Notes: generated by a model not told the origin, from the sequence alone. Counted from the stretch's first letter, positions 1 to 9,094 are shown. The stretch: DNA of 64,000 nucleotides from Natronoarchaeum philippinense (GCF_900215575.1 NZ_OBEJ01000001.1:944588-1008587); one strand, 5' to 3'. Made by a program: numbers and translations.

Positions 1-215
1 TCCAGTGCACCATCGAAAGTCGAAGATGTGGGCGGCGATGTACTGAAACACTTTTACCCGCCCGGTGATTCCGTTCAGTCGGCCTTCCTAGGATCGGAAG
101 TCCACCCCGCGTGTCACCACGCGGGTGCGTTTCAATACTCCCGAGCAGCAGGACCCGATCGATCCTTTCCATGCGAGGTGCTGCAAGCGACCCCTCCGAA
201 TCGCGTCCGCGATCG
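1..215. other. Left-edge stretch without a supported gene
   Basis: I see no convincing coding frame here. On the minus strand an AT-rich element (around 48-56) lies about 35-45 bases before a possible ATG at 11-13, so a leftward gene may begin just outside the window, but only four codons would be visible. The only clear structure is the hairpin at 103-127. Confidence 0.5.
103..127. repeat. GC-rich hairpin
   Basis: CACCC(C)GCGTG and CACGCGGGTG form a 10-bp stem with one bulged C around a TCAC loop. It lies about 90 bases beyond the stop of the leftward gene at 216 and could fold in its transcript, but there is no adjoining T-run in that direction. A role in termination is only a guess. Confidence 0.4.
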
Positions 216-1082
216 TCAGTCGGCTGGCTGCGACATCCGGGCGTCGGACGCACCCACGGGGTCGACGAGTTCGTCGGCGTCAGCCGACAGTGCCGTCGGT
301 AGTTCCCCCTCGGTCGCGTAGCGGTACAGCGCTGTTTTGAGGATGCCGTCGACCGTGAACTGGACGAGGATTGCGGCGAGAATGCCCGAAACGCCGACGA
401 TTACCGGCAGCGTAAACGGTCCGAGCGGACCGGCGTCGACGGCGAAACGGGCCGTGAACGCCCCGGCGGCGAGCACCACGGCCGCGACGATGCCCGCCCA
501 CGCCATCACCATTCCGAGCAGTTGCGTGCTAGCAGTCGCGATCAGCGACTTGCCCCACTCCGCTTCGACCGCGGCGACGACGTCCTCGAACGCGTCGTCG
601 AGATTGCCCTCAGTGGTTGCGACGGCGGGAAACGCGAACACGCTCCCGATACGAAGCGCCCATGCGGAGCCGAGGCCGGCGATGGACCCGACGGGCAGCG
701 AGTCGCCCACCGAGCGGACGAGAAAGCTTCCGATGCCGACGACGAGCCCCGCGACGGCGACTAGCTTCGCTCGTCCGGCGGCGACACGGAGACCCGCACC
801 GAACGAGGGCGATCGCCCCTCGAACGCCTCGTTGAGTTCGTGACAGTACGCCACCATCAGAAACGCGAAGACGATGGGAAAGACGAGCATCGACAGCACG
901 ACGCCGTACTGCAGGAAGCGCGGCGCCAGAAGATACGTTCCGCCGGCCAGCCCCACTGGGACGCCAATGCCGAGAACGGCCGCCAGCATTGGATAGAGGA
1001 GCATCTGTGGGGCTGATAGCAGCGTTCGTACGGCGTCGAGGGCGATCCCGAACTGGCGCCGAACCGACGCGAGGCTATGCAT
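216..1082 (-). CDS. Multi-pass membrane protein of unknown function (DUF6159-like)
   Basis: A 288-residue protein with about five or six hydrophobic stretches (roughly residues 22-50, 55-80, 105-125, 190-215 and 225-250) separated by short polar loops, and an acidic C-terminal tail. Overall shape and length resemble the haloarchaeal DUF6159-type integral membrane proteins, but I recognise no catalytic motif, so the family name is tentative. The ATG at 1082 was chosen over a GTG two codons upstream. The gene is convergent with nothing inside the window and divergent from leuB, with 231 bases between the two starts. No function should be inferred beyond membrane location. Confidence 0.75.
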   Translation of the reverse strand: MHSLASVRRQFGIALDAVRTLLSAPQMLLYPMLAAVLGIGVPVGLAGGTYLLAPRFLQYGVVLSMLVFPIVFAFLMVAYCHELNEAFEGRSPSFGAGLRVAAGRAKLVAVAGLVVGIGSFLVRSVGDSLPVGSIAGLGSAWALRIGSVFAFPAVATTEGNLDDAFEDVVAAVEAEWGKSLIATASTQLLGMVMAWAGIVAAVVLAAGAFTARFAVDAGPLGPFTLPVIVGVSGILAAILVQFTVDGILKTALYRYATEGELPTALSADADELVDPVGASDARMSQPAD

Positions 1083-1313
1083 CGCCACCCTCGGGGATCG
1101 GATTTTCCGCGGTCGTAACCTGGCTCGCAGTCGTTTCGGACGGGGGATTCCGGCACACGATTTGCGGACTCTGGCCCCGCTATCGCATAAAAATGTGTTG
1201 CGCTCGACTCACGGTCCGATCGGTGGCGAACCCCGACCGTCGCGGTGCCGGTCGCCGCTTGGCCGTCGGCCGAACCGAATCCCTTTCCAACCCCCGCCGC
1301 ATCAGGACAAGCA

Positions 1314-2294
1314 ATGACCCACCAGATCGCCGTCATCCCCGGCGACGGTATCGGACAGGAAGTGACGCCCGCGGCCGTCGACGTGCTCGAAGCGGTCGAC
1401 GCCGAGTTCGAGTTCGTCGAGGGCGACGCCGGCGACGCCGTCAAGGAAGCGACCGGCGAGGCGCTGCCTCAGGAAACCCGCGATATCGCCGCCGAGTCCG
1501 ACGCCACGCTGTTCGGCGCCGCCGGCGAGACCGCCGCCGACGTGATCCTCCCGCTGCGCGAGGTCGTCGGCTCCTTCGCCAACGTCCGTCCCGCCGTCTC
1601 CTACCCCGGTCTGGACGCCGTCCAACCCGATACCGACCTCGTGTTCGTCCGGGAGAACACCGAGGGCGTCTACTCGGGCATCGAGTCGGAGATCGCCGAC
1701 GGCGTCACGACGCTGACGCGCGTGATCACCGAGGACGCCTCCCGCGAGATCGCCGAGTTCGGCTTCGACTACGCCGAGGAGAACGGCTACGACGACGTGA
1801 CGATCGCCCACAAGGCCAACGTGATGCGCACGACCGACGGCGAGTTTTTGGAGGCCGCAGAGGCCGTCGCCAAAGAGCGTGACGCCGACTACGACACCGC
1901 GCTGATGGACGCGCTGGCGATGCACCTGATCATGCATCCCGAGGATTACGGCGTGATCATCTGCCCCAATCTCGCGGGCGACGTGCTGTCTGACCTCGCG
2001 GCCGGACTGGTCGGCGGGCTGGGCCTGCTGCCCTCCGCGAACGTCGGGACGGACAACGCCCTGTTCGAGCCGGTCCACGGCTCGGCGCCGGACATCGCCG
2101 GCGAGGGCGTCGCCAACCCCTCGGCGATGATCCTCTCAGCGGCGATGCTTCTGGACCATCTGGGCTACGACGAGCAGGGCGACCGCGTCCGCGACGCCGT
2201 CGAGACGGTGCTGGACGAGGGGCCGCGCACGCCCGATCTGGGCGGCGACGCCTCGACCGAGGAAGTGACCCAAGCCGTTCTCGACCGGCTGTAA
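1314..2294 (+). CDS. leuB: 3-isopropylmalate dehydrogenase
   Basis: NAD-dependent beta-decarboxylating dehydrogenase that oxidises 3-isopropylmalate to 2-oxoisocaproate in leucine synthesis; cytosolic. At 326 residues it is of normal family length. The N-terminal IPGDGIG motif, substrate arginines in PLREVV, NVRPA and [11 protein letters not shown] (about R82, R92, R113), the catalytic lysine in AHKAN, metal aspartates in [11 protein letters not shown] and the C-terminal NAD-binding [12 protein letters not shown] are all present. The frame is open 23 codons upstream, but the ATG at 1314 matches the usual start, directly before the first beta strand. Elsewhere in haloarchaea leuB commonly ends an ilv-leu operon. 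Here no other branched-chain gene is visible and the upstream gene is divergent. A homoisocitrate or tartrate dehydrogenase activity is less likely. Confidence 0.93.
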   Translation: MTHQIAVIPGDGIGQEVTPAAVDVLEAVDAEFEFVEGDAGDAVKEATGEALPQETRDIAAESDATLFGAAGETAADVILPLREVVGSFANVRPAVSYPGLDAVQPDTDLVFVRENTEGVYSGIESEIADGVTTLTRVITEDASREIAEFGFDYAEENGYDDVTIAHKANVMRTTDGEFLEAAEAVAKERDADYDTALMDALAMHLIMHPEDYGVIICPNLAGDVLSDLAAGLVGGLGLLPSANVGTDNALFEPVHGSAPDIAGEGVANPSAMILSAAMLLDHLGYDEQGDRVRDAVETVLDEGPRTPDLGGDASTEEVTQAVLDRL

Positions 2295-2365
2295 CTCCGT
2301 TCTCTCCCCGGTGGCGCTTGCCACCGACGGCTGTTCTTAAGGTGCTTGACGCCGAAGGACGGCGT

Positions 2366-2509
2366 ATGCCGACAGTCCACCTCGACGAGGAGACGATCGC
2401 ACGGCTGGACGCGCTGCGGACCGAGGACGAATCGTACGACGAGCTCGTCACCGAGCTGGTCAACATCTACGAAGCCGAGGAGCTGACGCTGTTTACCTCG
2501 GAAGGCTAG
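2366..2509 (+). CDS. Small conserved haloarchaeal protein, antitoxin-like
   Basis: A 47-residue acidic protein starting MPTVHLDEET and continuing with a helical segment (ARLDALRTEDESYDEL). The short beta strand followed by two helices resembles ribbon-helix-helix or VapB-type DNA-binding proteins. The length and opening match small haloarchaeal families such as DUF7557. The ATG at 2366 is preferred over an in-frame ATG at 2318 because the conserved-looking strand begins there. It lies 71 bases after leuB on the same strand. No toxin partner is adjacent: the next gene is convergent and unrelated. DNA binding is an inference. Confidence 0.7.
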   Translation: MPTVHLDEETIARLDALRTEDESYDELVTELVNIYEAEELTLFTSEG

Positions 2510-2525
2510 TCAGACGATCGGGTCG

Positions 2526-2987
2526 TCAGTTCTGACTTTCGGCGGCTGCGTTGCAGGCCCGTGTCCACTTGCCCTGTGACTCCAGTCGCTCCTGAAACTG
2601 CTCGGCGTACTCTTGGGCGAGTTCGGCCGCAGCCTGCTCTCGCTCGTCACCGCCCCCGCCGCCGCTGCCGACGAGCAGGTTCTTGATCGATCCGACGATG
2701 CCGTCACCGCCGGAGCCACCGGAGGACCCGCCGGAGGGCGCACCGCCCATCCCGCCCATCTGGTCGCGGACGTCGTCGAGCGCCGGCATCACCTGCGGGA
2801 TCTTGTCGGTGTCGGCGACGAGTTGCGCGGTCTCGGGATCGTCGGGATTCTCGATCTCCAGCTCGACCGCGGTCATGATCATCCCCCACTCCTGACTCGA
2901 AAATTCGGACTGATCGACGCGCTGGTTGAACTCCTGATCGACGGACATCCTGTCGCCGACGAACCGATCGGTCCAGTTGTTGCTCAT
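2526..2987 (-). CDS. Conserved haloarchaeal protein with Gly/Ser-rich linker (DUF5799-like)
   Basis: A 153-residue acidic protein. Residues 1-75 form a globular, probably helical region with NNWTDRFVGDRM at the N terminus. A low-complexity linker rich in Gly, Ser and Met follows (about 78-115), then a C-terminal helix. The N-terminal pattern is one I associate with the haloarchaea-only DUF5799 family, whose function is unknown. It is convergent with the small protein at 2366-2509, 16 bases apart, and has its own start at the ATG 2987. No signal peptide or membrane segment is seen. Confidence 0.7.
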   Translation of the reverse strand: MSNNWTDRFVGDRMSVDQEFNQRVDQSEFSSQEWGMIMTAVELEIENPDDPETAQLVADTDKIPQVMPALDDVRDQMGGMGGAPSGGSSGGSGGDGIVGSIKNLLVGSGGGGGDEREQAAAELAQEYAEQFQERLESQGKWTRACNAAAESQN

Positions 2988-3131
2988 GCGCGGTACGTAC
3001 GGGGAGACACCGTATCAGGATTGTGCTAGCAGTCGTGACCGACGAAGTTGCTCGCGTGAACACGGTGTCGCCCCCCGGCCGCGTCGCTGCGCCGAGCGAT
3101 CTACGCAGCAAAAAGGGGTATGTTGTGTGCG

Positions 3132-3509
3132 CTACAGATTCATCTCGGCGTGCAGGCTGTCCTTGACGGCGTCGTGGACCTTGCAGAGTTCGTTGGCCCG
3201 CTCGATCACCTGCTCGCCCTTGTCGCCGACGTCTGCGTCCGTCTCGATCTCGAACGCGATCGACTCCAGCTTGTCGTCGTCGTTGAGTTCGCCCGTCGCG
3301 TCGATCGATATCTCGCCGAGGTCGCCCACGTCACGCTGCTCGGCGGCGACGCGCAGCGCGGGGACATAACAGGACGCGTAGGCCGCGAGCAGCGCCTCCA
3401 GCGTGTCCGGAGCGTCCTCGCCGGTAGCGTCGATCGTCGTCTCGAAGTCGCGGATCTGGTTCGTCGTGGAGTACCCCTCGGTCGACGTGGAGTGGACTTC
3501 TTTCGCCAT
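3132..3509 (-). CDS. OsmC family protein
   Basis: A 125-residue protein of the OsmC/Ohr fold, a family of thiol-dependent peroxidases and related stress proteins acting in the cytosol. The pattern SxxEGYSTTNQIRDFETTID, the LLAAYASCYVPALR helix carrying the first conserved cysteine (about residue 65) and the C-terminal ELCKVHDAV segment with a second cysteine fit the family. Two cysteines in these helices are the redox pair of active members. The ATG at 3509 is preferred over an ATG twelve codons upstream, which would add residues the family lacks. Peroxide or hydroperoxide reduction is inferred from family membership. Confidence 0.85.
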   Translation of the reverse strand: MAKEVHSTSTEGYSTTNQIRDFETTIDATGEDAPDTLEALLAAYASCYVPALRVAAEQRDVGDLGEISIDATGELNDDDKLESIAFEIETDADVGDKGEQVIERANELCKVHDAVKDSLHAEMNL

Positions 3510-3599
3510 AGCGGGTCGTACGTCCACCGCGAGCGACGTAAGCATTGGTCCAGCGGCAGGCGAGACAAAAAAGGAGCGGGCGGCGAAGCGAGGCAGCGC

Positions 3600-4322
3600 T
3601 CAGTAGCCGGCCGAGAGATCGAACGTCTCGTCGCCGTCGAGCACGTGTACTTCGGCGTCGCTGCCGGTACCGGCCACCTCGTTGACGAAGTCCTCGACTT
3701 CGATCTCGATTGGGCCGAACGTGTCGTAGTGCATCGGGAACGCGTGGTCGACATCGAGCCAGTCGACCGCGACGGCGGCCTGCCACGGCCCCATCGTGAA
3801 GTGGTCGCCACAGGGGACCGCGGCGGCGTCGGGTTCGAGATAGGGCGCGATCACGTCGCGCATCTCGGTCATCAGGCCGGTGTCGCCGGCGTGGTAGAAC
3901 GTCGTCGACTCCTCGTCGTCGACCTGCGTCGGCTTCGTGTCGCTGATGACGTAGCCCGTCGGCGGACCGGCGGAATACTCATAATCCGTCTCGAAGCCGT
4001 TGGTGTGGTCGGCCCGATGCATCGTAACGAAGGCGTCGCCGAGTTCGATCGTCCCGCCGATGTTGAACCCGATCGTCTCCTCGACATCGTACTCCTCGTC
4101 GGCGTAGGTGGCCAGCTCGGGCGTCGCGGCGACCGGCACGTCGGTGAACGCGTCGAGACTTCCGATGTGGTCCGCGTGGCCGTGGGTCAGGAGGACGTAA
4201 TCCGGATCGAGGTCGGCCGGATCCGTGGACGTGATCGGATTGTCGAAGAAGGGATCGATCAGCAGGTCCGTGTCGCCGACCGAAACGTACCACGTCGAGT
4301 GGCCGTGCCAAGTGAGTTCCAT
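3600..4322 (-). CDS. Metal-dependent hydrolase, UPF0173/MBL fold
   Basis: A 240-residue metallo-beta-lactamase-fold protein. It opens [10 protein letters not shown] and carries the HGHADH metal motif (about H47, H49, D51, H52), a second metal histidine in MHRADH, the FYHAGDTGL aspartate and a C-terminal MHYDTF histidine. This set and the length match the UPF0173 hydrolases, whose natural substrate is not established. ATG 4322 was chosen over a GTG two codons upstream because family members start right at this strand. It lies 90 bases upstream of the OsmC gene on the same strand and may share its transcript. Confidence 0.88.
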   Translation of the reverse strand: MELTWHGHSTWYVSVGDTDLLIDPFFDNPITSTDPADLDPDYVLLTHGHADHIGSLDAFTDVPVAATPELATYADEEYDVEETIGFNIGGTIELGDAFVTMHRADHTNGFETDYEYSAGPPTGYVISDTKPTQVDDEESTTFYHAGDTGLMTEMRDVIAPYLEPDAAAVPCGDHFTMGPWQAAVAVDWLDVDHAFPMHYDTFGPIEIEVEDFVNEVAGTGSDAEVHVLDGDETFDLSAGY

Positions 4323-4423
4323 AGTCACGCAAAAGTTCCGGCGACAGCCACTTAAGGGTACTCGGACCGGAAATTCGGACTCCCTTCGGTCGGGTATTGT
4401 ACCGGCGCGTCGAACGGTCGCAC

Positions 4424-4687
4424 ATGCTCACACTACAACTCGACGAGTTCATGGTCGAACTGCAGGAGGGATCGCTCAAGAACGTCGGTCCGACGAACAA
4501 ATCGGGCACTGCGAAGCTGTACGACGTGGAATCGGCCGAAGCCCGCGAGTTCGGCGATAAGCGCGTCAAGTTCGTGTTCGAGGACGACGAGGGCAACGAG
4601 GTGCAAGTCGCGCTGTTTCCCGAGGACGTTCGTGCGATCGCGTCAGATATCGAGGCACTGGAGGCAGACAGCCCCGTCTTCGAGTAA
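4424..4687 (+). CDS. Small conserved hypothetical protein
   Basis: An 87-residue acidic protein without cysteines, signal peptide or membrane segment. Alternating hydrophobic and charged residues ([35 protein letters not shown]) suggest a small beta-rich domain with a C-terminal helix. I do not recognise the family. The ATG at 4424 is preferred over an ATG nine codons upstream because the regular strand pattern starts there. It is divergent from the UPF0173 gene and precedes the DHH-like gene by 121 bases. Confidence 0.6.
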   Translation: MLTLQLDEFMVELQEGSLKNVGPTNKSGTAKLYDVESAEAREFGDKRVKFVFEDDEGNEVQVALFPEDVRAIASDIEALEADSPVFE

Positions 4688-4777
4688 GAGTCCGGAGTCA
4701 GAGCGGCGATGTGTCTCGGAGCAGACACAGTCCGCCGCGCGAGGACGCCGCGGCGCCGCGAGTTCGTTTCGACAACA

Positions 4778-4785
4778 GTTTTAGG
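4778..4785 (+). promoter_or_regulatory. Likely TATA element for the DHH-like gene
   Basis: The run GTTTTAGG is the only AT-rich stretch in an otherwise GC-rich spacer and is centred about 27 bases before the ATG at 4809. That spacing fits archaeal leaderless or near-leaderless transcription. Confidence 0.45.
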
Positions 4786-4808
4786 CCGGGGCCATTCAGA
4801 CCGATCAA

Positions 4809-6932
4809 ATGGGTAATTGTATCATCTGTGGCGCGCCCGTCGACGGGCTAGTCTGCAGTACTCATCAAGAAGACGTCGCCTTCGAGTTCGAGGGTGACTC
4901 GCCAGAGCAGCTGACCGCAAACCGCTACTACCGAGGCTCGGTCGACGGCTTCGCCGATTTCGGCGTGTTCGTCGACATCGGCGACGCCGTCACCGGCCTG
5001 CTGCATCGCAGCGAACTGGATCGCCGGCTCGACAGCCTCGATTGGGACTCGGGCGACGAAGTGTACGTGAAAGTGAAATCGGTCCGCGACAACGGCGATA
5101 TCGACCTCGGCTGGTCGATCCGCCAGTCCGCCGACGAGTTCCGTGGCACGCTCGTCGACACGCCCGAGGGCGACATCCACGCCGACGAGGAGTCGAGCGC
5201 GGGAAACGCGAACTCGGCCGACGCGACGCCTAACGGCGGTCACGTTGCGACGGTCGACACGGACGACGCGAGCGACTCCGAGAGCGACGCCGACGCCGCG
5301 GCGTCCGACGCCGAAGACGAGCAGCCGACCTCCGAGGCCGAGCAGTCGGCCACCGAAGACGAGCAGTCGGCCGCCGAAGACGAGCAGTCGGCCGCCGAAG
5401 ACGACCAACCGACCGCCGACAGCGACGATGTCGAAGCGGGCATCGACCGCACCGCCATCGAGTCCCTCGGCGAACTGGTCGGCGAGGACGTTCGAATCGA
5501 AGGCGAAGTCGTCGGCGTCCGCCAGACGAGCGGTCCGACGATCTTCGAACTGCGCGACGAGACGGGCGTGATCGAGTGCGCCGCCTTCGAGGAGGCCGGC
5601 GTCCGCGCGTACCCCGACATCGAGATCGACGACGCCGTCCGTCTGGACGGCGAGGTCGAACGGCGCCGCGACGAACTACAGGTCGAGACCGAGACGCTCC
5701 TTCGGCTGGAGGGCGAGGAGGCCGCCGCGGTCGAGGACCGACTCCAGTCGGCGCTCGACGACGCCGCCGCCCCCGAGGCGATGGAACTGCTCGCCGGTCA
5801 CGACGACGTGGCCGCGATCGAGGGCGACCTCGAAGCCGCGGCGACGGCGATCCGGCGTGCGATCCTCGAAGCGCGGCCGATCGTGGTCCGCCACAGCGCG
5901 ACCGCGGACGGCTACGCCGGCGGCGCCGCGATCGAGCGCGCCGCGCTCCCGCTGATCCGCGAGGAGCACTCCCGACAGGACGCCGTCTACAACTACTTCC
6001 AGCGCCGCCCGATCGAGGGCCACATCTACGACATGGACGCCGCGACCAGCGACGTGACGGACATGCTCGAAGACCGCGAGCGCCACGGCGACCAGCTCCC
6101 GCTCGTGGTGCTGGTCGACGCCGGAAGTACGGTCGAGTCCGAGGACGGCTACGACCTGCTGGACGTCTACGACGTCGAAACGGTCGTCGTCGACGCCCAC
6201 GCGCCCGACGACGCCGCCGCCGACGCGGTCGACACGTTCGCCAACCCCGGCAGCGACGACGTGACGACGCCCGCGCTGGCGGCCAACGTCGCCGCGGCGG
6301 TCAACGAGGACGTGCGTGAGGAGATGTACCACGTCCCCGCCGTGGGCTACTGGGAGGAGGTGCCGGACGCGTACGCCGCGCTCGCAGCCGAGGCCGGCTA
6401 CGCAGCCGATCCCGTCCGCGAGATCCGCGAGGCCATCGCGCTGGAAGCGTACTACCAGACGTACAAGGACAAGCGCGAACTGATCGCCGACTTGCTGTTC
6501 GAGAAGGCCGAAGGACTGGCGGGCCACGTCAGCGGCCAGTTCCGGACGAAACTCGACGGAGAGATCGAGACCGCAGAGCGCAACCTCACGATTCGGGAGG
6601 CAAACGGCGTGACGTTCACGGTGCTCGACACCGACGCCTTCACGCACCGGTTTGACTTCCCGAACACGACGCTGCTGGTCGACGCGTTGCACCGCCACCA
6701 GCGCGACGAGCAGGGCGCGCCGCTGGTGACGCTTGGCGTCGACGAGGACGAGATCCACGTCCGATCCACCGAATCGGTCGACGTGCGCGACATCGGCGAC
6801 GCGGCCGCAGAGCGCGCCGACGAAGCCGGCGTCTCGGTCGTCGGCGGCCGCGACGGCCACGTCGAGTTCCTCGCGGGCCAGCGCGACGCCGTGCTCGAAG
6901 CCGTCGTCGCCTCGATCGCAAGCGAACTGTAA
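4809..6932 (+). CDS. Zinc-ribbon/S1/OB/DHH-family protein, RecJ-like, degenerate active site
   Basis: A 707-residue nucleic-acid-binding protein. Visible order: N-terminal zinc knuckle (CIICG and VCSTH, residues 4-18), S1 domain (about 38-108), acidic low-complexity linker (about 125-212) with three seven-residue repeats, OB-fold (about 218-300), then a DHH-type phosphoesterase region (about 340-700). This is the layout of haloarchaeal RecJ-like proteins related to archaeal Cdc45/GAN. The DHH motifs are eroded: the usual DADG loop reads ATADG (364-368), and the signature DHH reads DAH (462-464). Loss of metal ligands suggests a structural or replisome role rather than nuclease activity, as in Cdc45; this is inference from alignment by eye. 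Confidence 0.82.
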   Translation: MGNCIICGAPVDGLVCSTHQEDVAFEFEGDSPEQLTANRYYRGSVDGFADFGVFVDIGDAVTGLLHRSELDRRLDSLDWDSGDEVYVKVKSVRDNGDIDLGWSIRQSADEFRGTLVDTPEGDIHADEESSAGNANSADATPNGGHVATVDTDDASDSESDADAAASDAEDEQPTSEAEQSATEDEQSAAEDEQSAAEDDQPTADSDDVEAGIDRTAIESLGELVGEDVRIEGEVVGVRQTSGPTIFELRDETGVIECAAFEEAGVRAYPDIEIDDAVRLDGEVERRRDELQVETETLLRLEGEEAAAVEDRLQSALDDAAAPEAMELLAGHDDVAAIEGDLEAAATAIRRAILEARPIVVRHSATADGYAGGAAIERAALPLIREEHSRQDAVYNYFQRRPIEGHIYDMDAATSDVTDMLEDRERHGDQLPLVVLVDAGSTVESEDGYDLLDVYDVETVVVDAHAPDDAAADAVDTFANPGSDDVTTPALAANVAAAVNEDVREEMYHVPAVGYWEEVPDAYAALAAEAGYAADPVREIREAIALEAYYQTYKDKRELIADLLFEKAEGLAGHVSGQFRTKLDGEIETAERNLTIREANGVTFTVLDTDAFTHRFDFPNTTLLVDALHRHQRDEQGAPLVTLGVDEDEIHVRSTESVDVRDIGDAAAERADEAGVSVVGGRDGHVEFLAGQRDAVLEAVVASIASEL
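5340..5402 (+). repeat. Three 21-bp in-frame repeats
   Basis: Three adjacent 21-bp units, differing by one base, encode EQSATED, EQSAAED and EQSAAED in the acidic linker between the S1 and OB domains. This looks like linker growth by slippage, and copy number may vary between strains. Confidence 0.85.
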
Positions 6933-7106
6933 GGCGCCGTTCTCTTTCACCGTTCACGACGCGATAGCCGCGGTGCTCGTCAGAGCTGTTGTTTCCCTGT
7001 CGATGTCGATGCTCGCCAACATCGGCACCAAACTGGTCGACGGCGTCGTTCCGAATCCTATCTTTGCGCGAACAAGACTATATGACCGGACGGTCTACGA
7101 CGGCGT

Positions 7107-7373
7107 ATGGAGCCCGAAAACGTCCGCGTCGACGTCGAGGTAGAGGTCGAAGTAGACACCGACGAGCTCGAAATCGAGGTCGGCGACGCCAAAGAACTCG
7201 AAGCCGAACTGGAGTCCGACGGCGTCGAGATCGAAGTCGAAGCCGAAATCGAGGTCGAAGGCAGTGAGGACGACGAGGAGCACGACGACGGCGAGGAAGC
7301 CGGCGCCGAAGACGAGAAGCACGATGAAGACGGCGACGAGGAGCAGGCCGACGCCGAAGACGACGAAGAGTAG
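7107..7373 (+). CDS. Highly acidic low-complexity small protein
   Basis: An 88-residue protein made almost only of Glu, Asp, Val, Ala and Gly. Residues 7-50 alternate charged and hydrophobic residues (VDVEVEVEVDTDELEIEV) as in an amphipathic beta strand; residues 52-88 are Glu/Asp-rich with scattered His. An AT-rich TATA-like element (GACTATATG, about 7075) stands about 27 bases before the ATG, which supports a real leaderless transcript. No family is recognised. The composition could also arise in a spurious frame, since both other frames of the strand are open too. Confidence 0.5.
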   Translation: MEPENVRVDVEVEVEVDTDELEIEVGDAKELEAELESDGVEIEVEAEIEVEGSEDDEEHDDGEEAGAEDEKHDEDGDEEQADAEDDEE

Positions 7374-7400
7374 TCCGCAGCTCGTCGGTCGCCAGTCGAC

Positions 7401-7410
7401 ATTCTTATTC
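7401..7410 (+). promoter_or_regulatory. elp3: Likely TATA element for elp3
   Basis: ATTCTTATTC is an AT-rich island centred about 30 bases before the elp3 ATG at 7436, the expected archaeal promoter spacing. Confidence 0.5.
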
Positions 7411-7435
7411 GGCCGAACCCGCTTCATACAGCGTA

Positions 7436-9094
7436 ATGAGTACCGAGCCGGACGTCACCGAGACCGACGCGTTCGAGCGGGTCTGCGAGGAGCTGATCGA
7501 CCGCATCCTCGCCGGCGAGATCGAGCGCGACGACCTCGAATCGGCGAAGCTCGACGTCTGCTCGGAGTTCTCCGCGCCGAAAGTCCCGAAGAACACCGAG
7601 CTGTTGGACTACGCCCCCGAGGAACGCCGCGAGGAGTTGGAGGAAGTGCTCCAGCGCAAGCCCGTCAGAACCGCGTCGGGCGTCTCGCCGGTTGCGATCA
7701 TGACCAGTCCCCACACCTGCCCGCACGGGAAGTGTCTGTACTGTCCGGGCGGGCCGGCATCGGACTTTTCGAGTTCCCAGAGCTACACCGGCCACGAGCC
7801 CGCCGCGGCCCGGGGCGAGCAAAACGACTACGATCCCTACGGACAGGTCACCTTGCGGCTCGAACAGCTCCGCGAGATCGGCCATCCCGTCGACAAGGTC
7901 GAGCTAATCCTGATGGGCGGGACGATGACCGCCCGGAGCCACGACTATCAGGAGTGGTTCGTCAAGCGCGCGCTAGAGGCGATGAACGACTACGACCTCG
8001 ATGCAGAGCCCGAGCCGGCCGAGGGAGAGAGCTTCGCGCAGGACCCCGAGGAGTACGAGTTTTCCTACCTCGAAGACGTGATCGCCGAGAACGAGACGGG
8101 CCAGATCCGCAATATCGGAACGACCTTCGAGACGAAACCGGACTGGTGTGACCCCGAGCAGATCGACCGGATGCTCGATCTGGGCGGTACGAAGGTCGAG
8201 GTCGGCGTCCAGACGACCTACGAGCGGATCAACCGCGAGATGCATCGGGGACACGGCGTGCAGGCGTCGATCGACGCCAACCGCCGGCTGCGCGACGCCG
8301 CGTTCAAGGTCGGCTTCCATATGATGCCCGGCCAGCCCGGCATGTCCCGCGAGATGTGTCTGGAGGACTTCCGACGCATCTTCGAGGACGAAAAGTACAA
8401 GCCGGACTACCTCAAGATCTACCCGACGCTGATCGTCCGGGGGACGATGACCTACGACATGTGGTACAACGACGAGTACGAGCCCCTCACCAACGAGGAG
8501 GCCGCCGAACTCGTCGCCCGCATCAAAAAGGAGATTCCCCGGTACACTCGCCTGCAGCGCGTCCAGCGCGACATCCCCGCGGACTTCATCGACGCCGGCG
8601 TCTGGAAGTCGAACCTCCGCCAGCTCGCCCGCAAGCGCATGGACGAGCACGGTTGGGAGTGCGAGTGTATCCGCTGTCGAGAGGCCGGGATGAACGACGA
8701 GGAGCCCGAAAACGTCGAACTCGACGTGATGACCTACGAGGCCGGCGGCGGAACGGAACACTTCATCAGCTTCGAGGACTTCGAGAAGGACCTGCTCGTC
8801 GGCTTCTGTCGGCTCCGGTTCCCGAACGATCCCGTCCGCCGCGAACTCGACAACGCCGCGCTCGTGCGCGAACTGCACGTCTACGGCAGCGAGGCCGCGA
8901 TCGGGCAGGACGCCGAACTCGGGCAGCACCAGCACAAGGGCTACGGGCGGCGCCTGATGGACCGCGCCGAGGACATGGCCGCCGACGCCGGCTTCGACAA
9001 GGTCAGCGTCATCTCGGGCATCGGCGCCCGCGAGTACTACAAGCAAAAGCTCGGCTATCATCAGGACGGCCCCTACGTCAGCAAGCGCATCTGA
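7436..9094 (+). CDS. elp3: tRNA uridine-34 carboxymethyl-type modification enzyme Elp3
   Basis: Archaeal Elp3, a radical-SAM/acetyltransferase fusion that starts formation of cm5-type side chains on wobble uridine 34 of tRNA, using acetyl-CoA and SAM. At 552 residues it has normal length. The iron-sulfur cysteines are C95, C100 and C103 in PHTCPHGKCLYCPGG. The core contains LMGGTM, GVQTTYERIN and FHMMPGQPG. A zinc-binding CECIRC stretch follows (about 413-418), then a GNAT domain from about residue 430 with the acetyl-CoA loop QHKGYGRRLM. ATG 7436 follows a TATA element. The last five codons and the stop lie inside a perfect 144-bp tandem duplication. Confidence 0.96.
   Translation: MSTEPDVTETDAFERVCEELIDRILAGEIERDDLESAKLDVCSEFSAPKVPKNTELLDYAPEERREELEEVLQRKPVRTASGVSPVAIMTSPHTCPHGKCLYCPGGPASDFSSSQSYTGHEPAAARGEQNDYDPYGQVTLRLEQLREIGHPVDKVELILMGGTMTARSHDYQEWFVKRALEAMNDYDLDAEPEPAEGESFAQDPEEYEFSYLEDVIAENETGQIRNIGTTFETKPDWCDPEQIDRMLDLGGTKVEVGVQTTYERINREMHRGHGVQASIDANRRLRDAAFKVGFHMMPGQPGMSREMCLEDFRRIFEDEKYKPDYLKIYPTLIVRGTMTYDMWYNDEYEPLTNEEAAELVARIKKEIPRYTRLQRVQRDIPADFIDAGVWKSNLRQLARKRMDEHGWECECIRCREAGMNDEEPENVELDVMTYEAGGGTEHFISFEDFEKDLLVGFCRLRFPNDPVRRELDNAALVRELHVYGSEAAIGQDAELGQHQHKGYGRRLMDRAEDMAADAGFDKVSVISGIGAREYYKQKLGYHQDGPYVSKRI

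Noticed and set aside
1-13. Start of a leftward gene at ATG 11-13
   Set aside because: Only four codons are inside the window, so nothing can be supported beyond a possible promoter-like AT run.
100-180. Possible CRISPR repeat-like sequence with GTTTCAAT near 127-135
   Set aside because: Only one occurrence and no regularly spaced copies; the structure is a plain GC-rich hairpin.
989-1882. Arg-rich 297-codon frame on the plus strand across leuB
   Set aside because: Composition is the typical out-of-frame product of GC-rich halophile DNA, and it overlaps the well-supported leuB.
5676-6950. 424-codon minus-strand frame opposite the DHH-like gene
   Set aside because: Repetitive Val/Asp/Arg composition mirrors the coding strand; no domain pattern, while the plus strand has clear domains.
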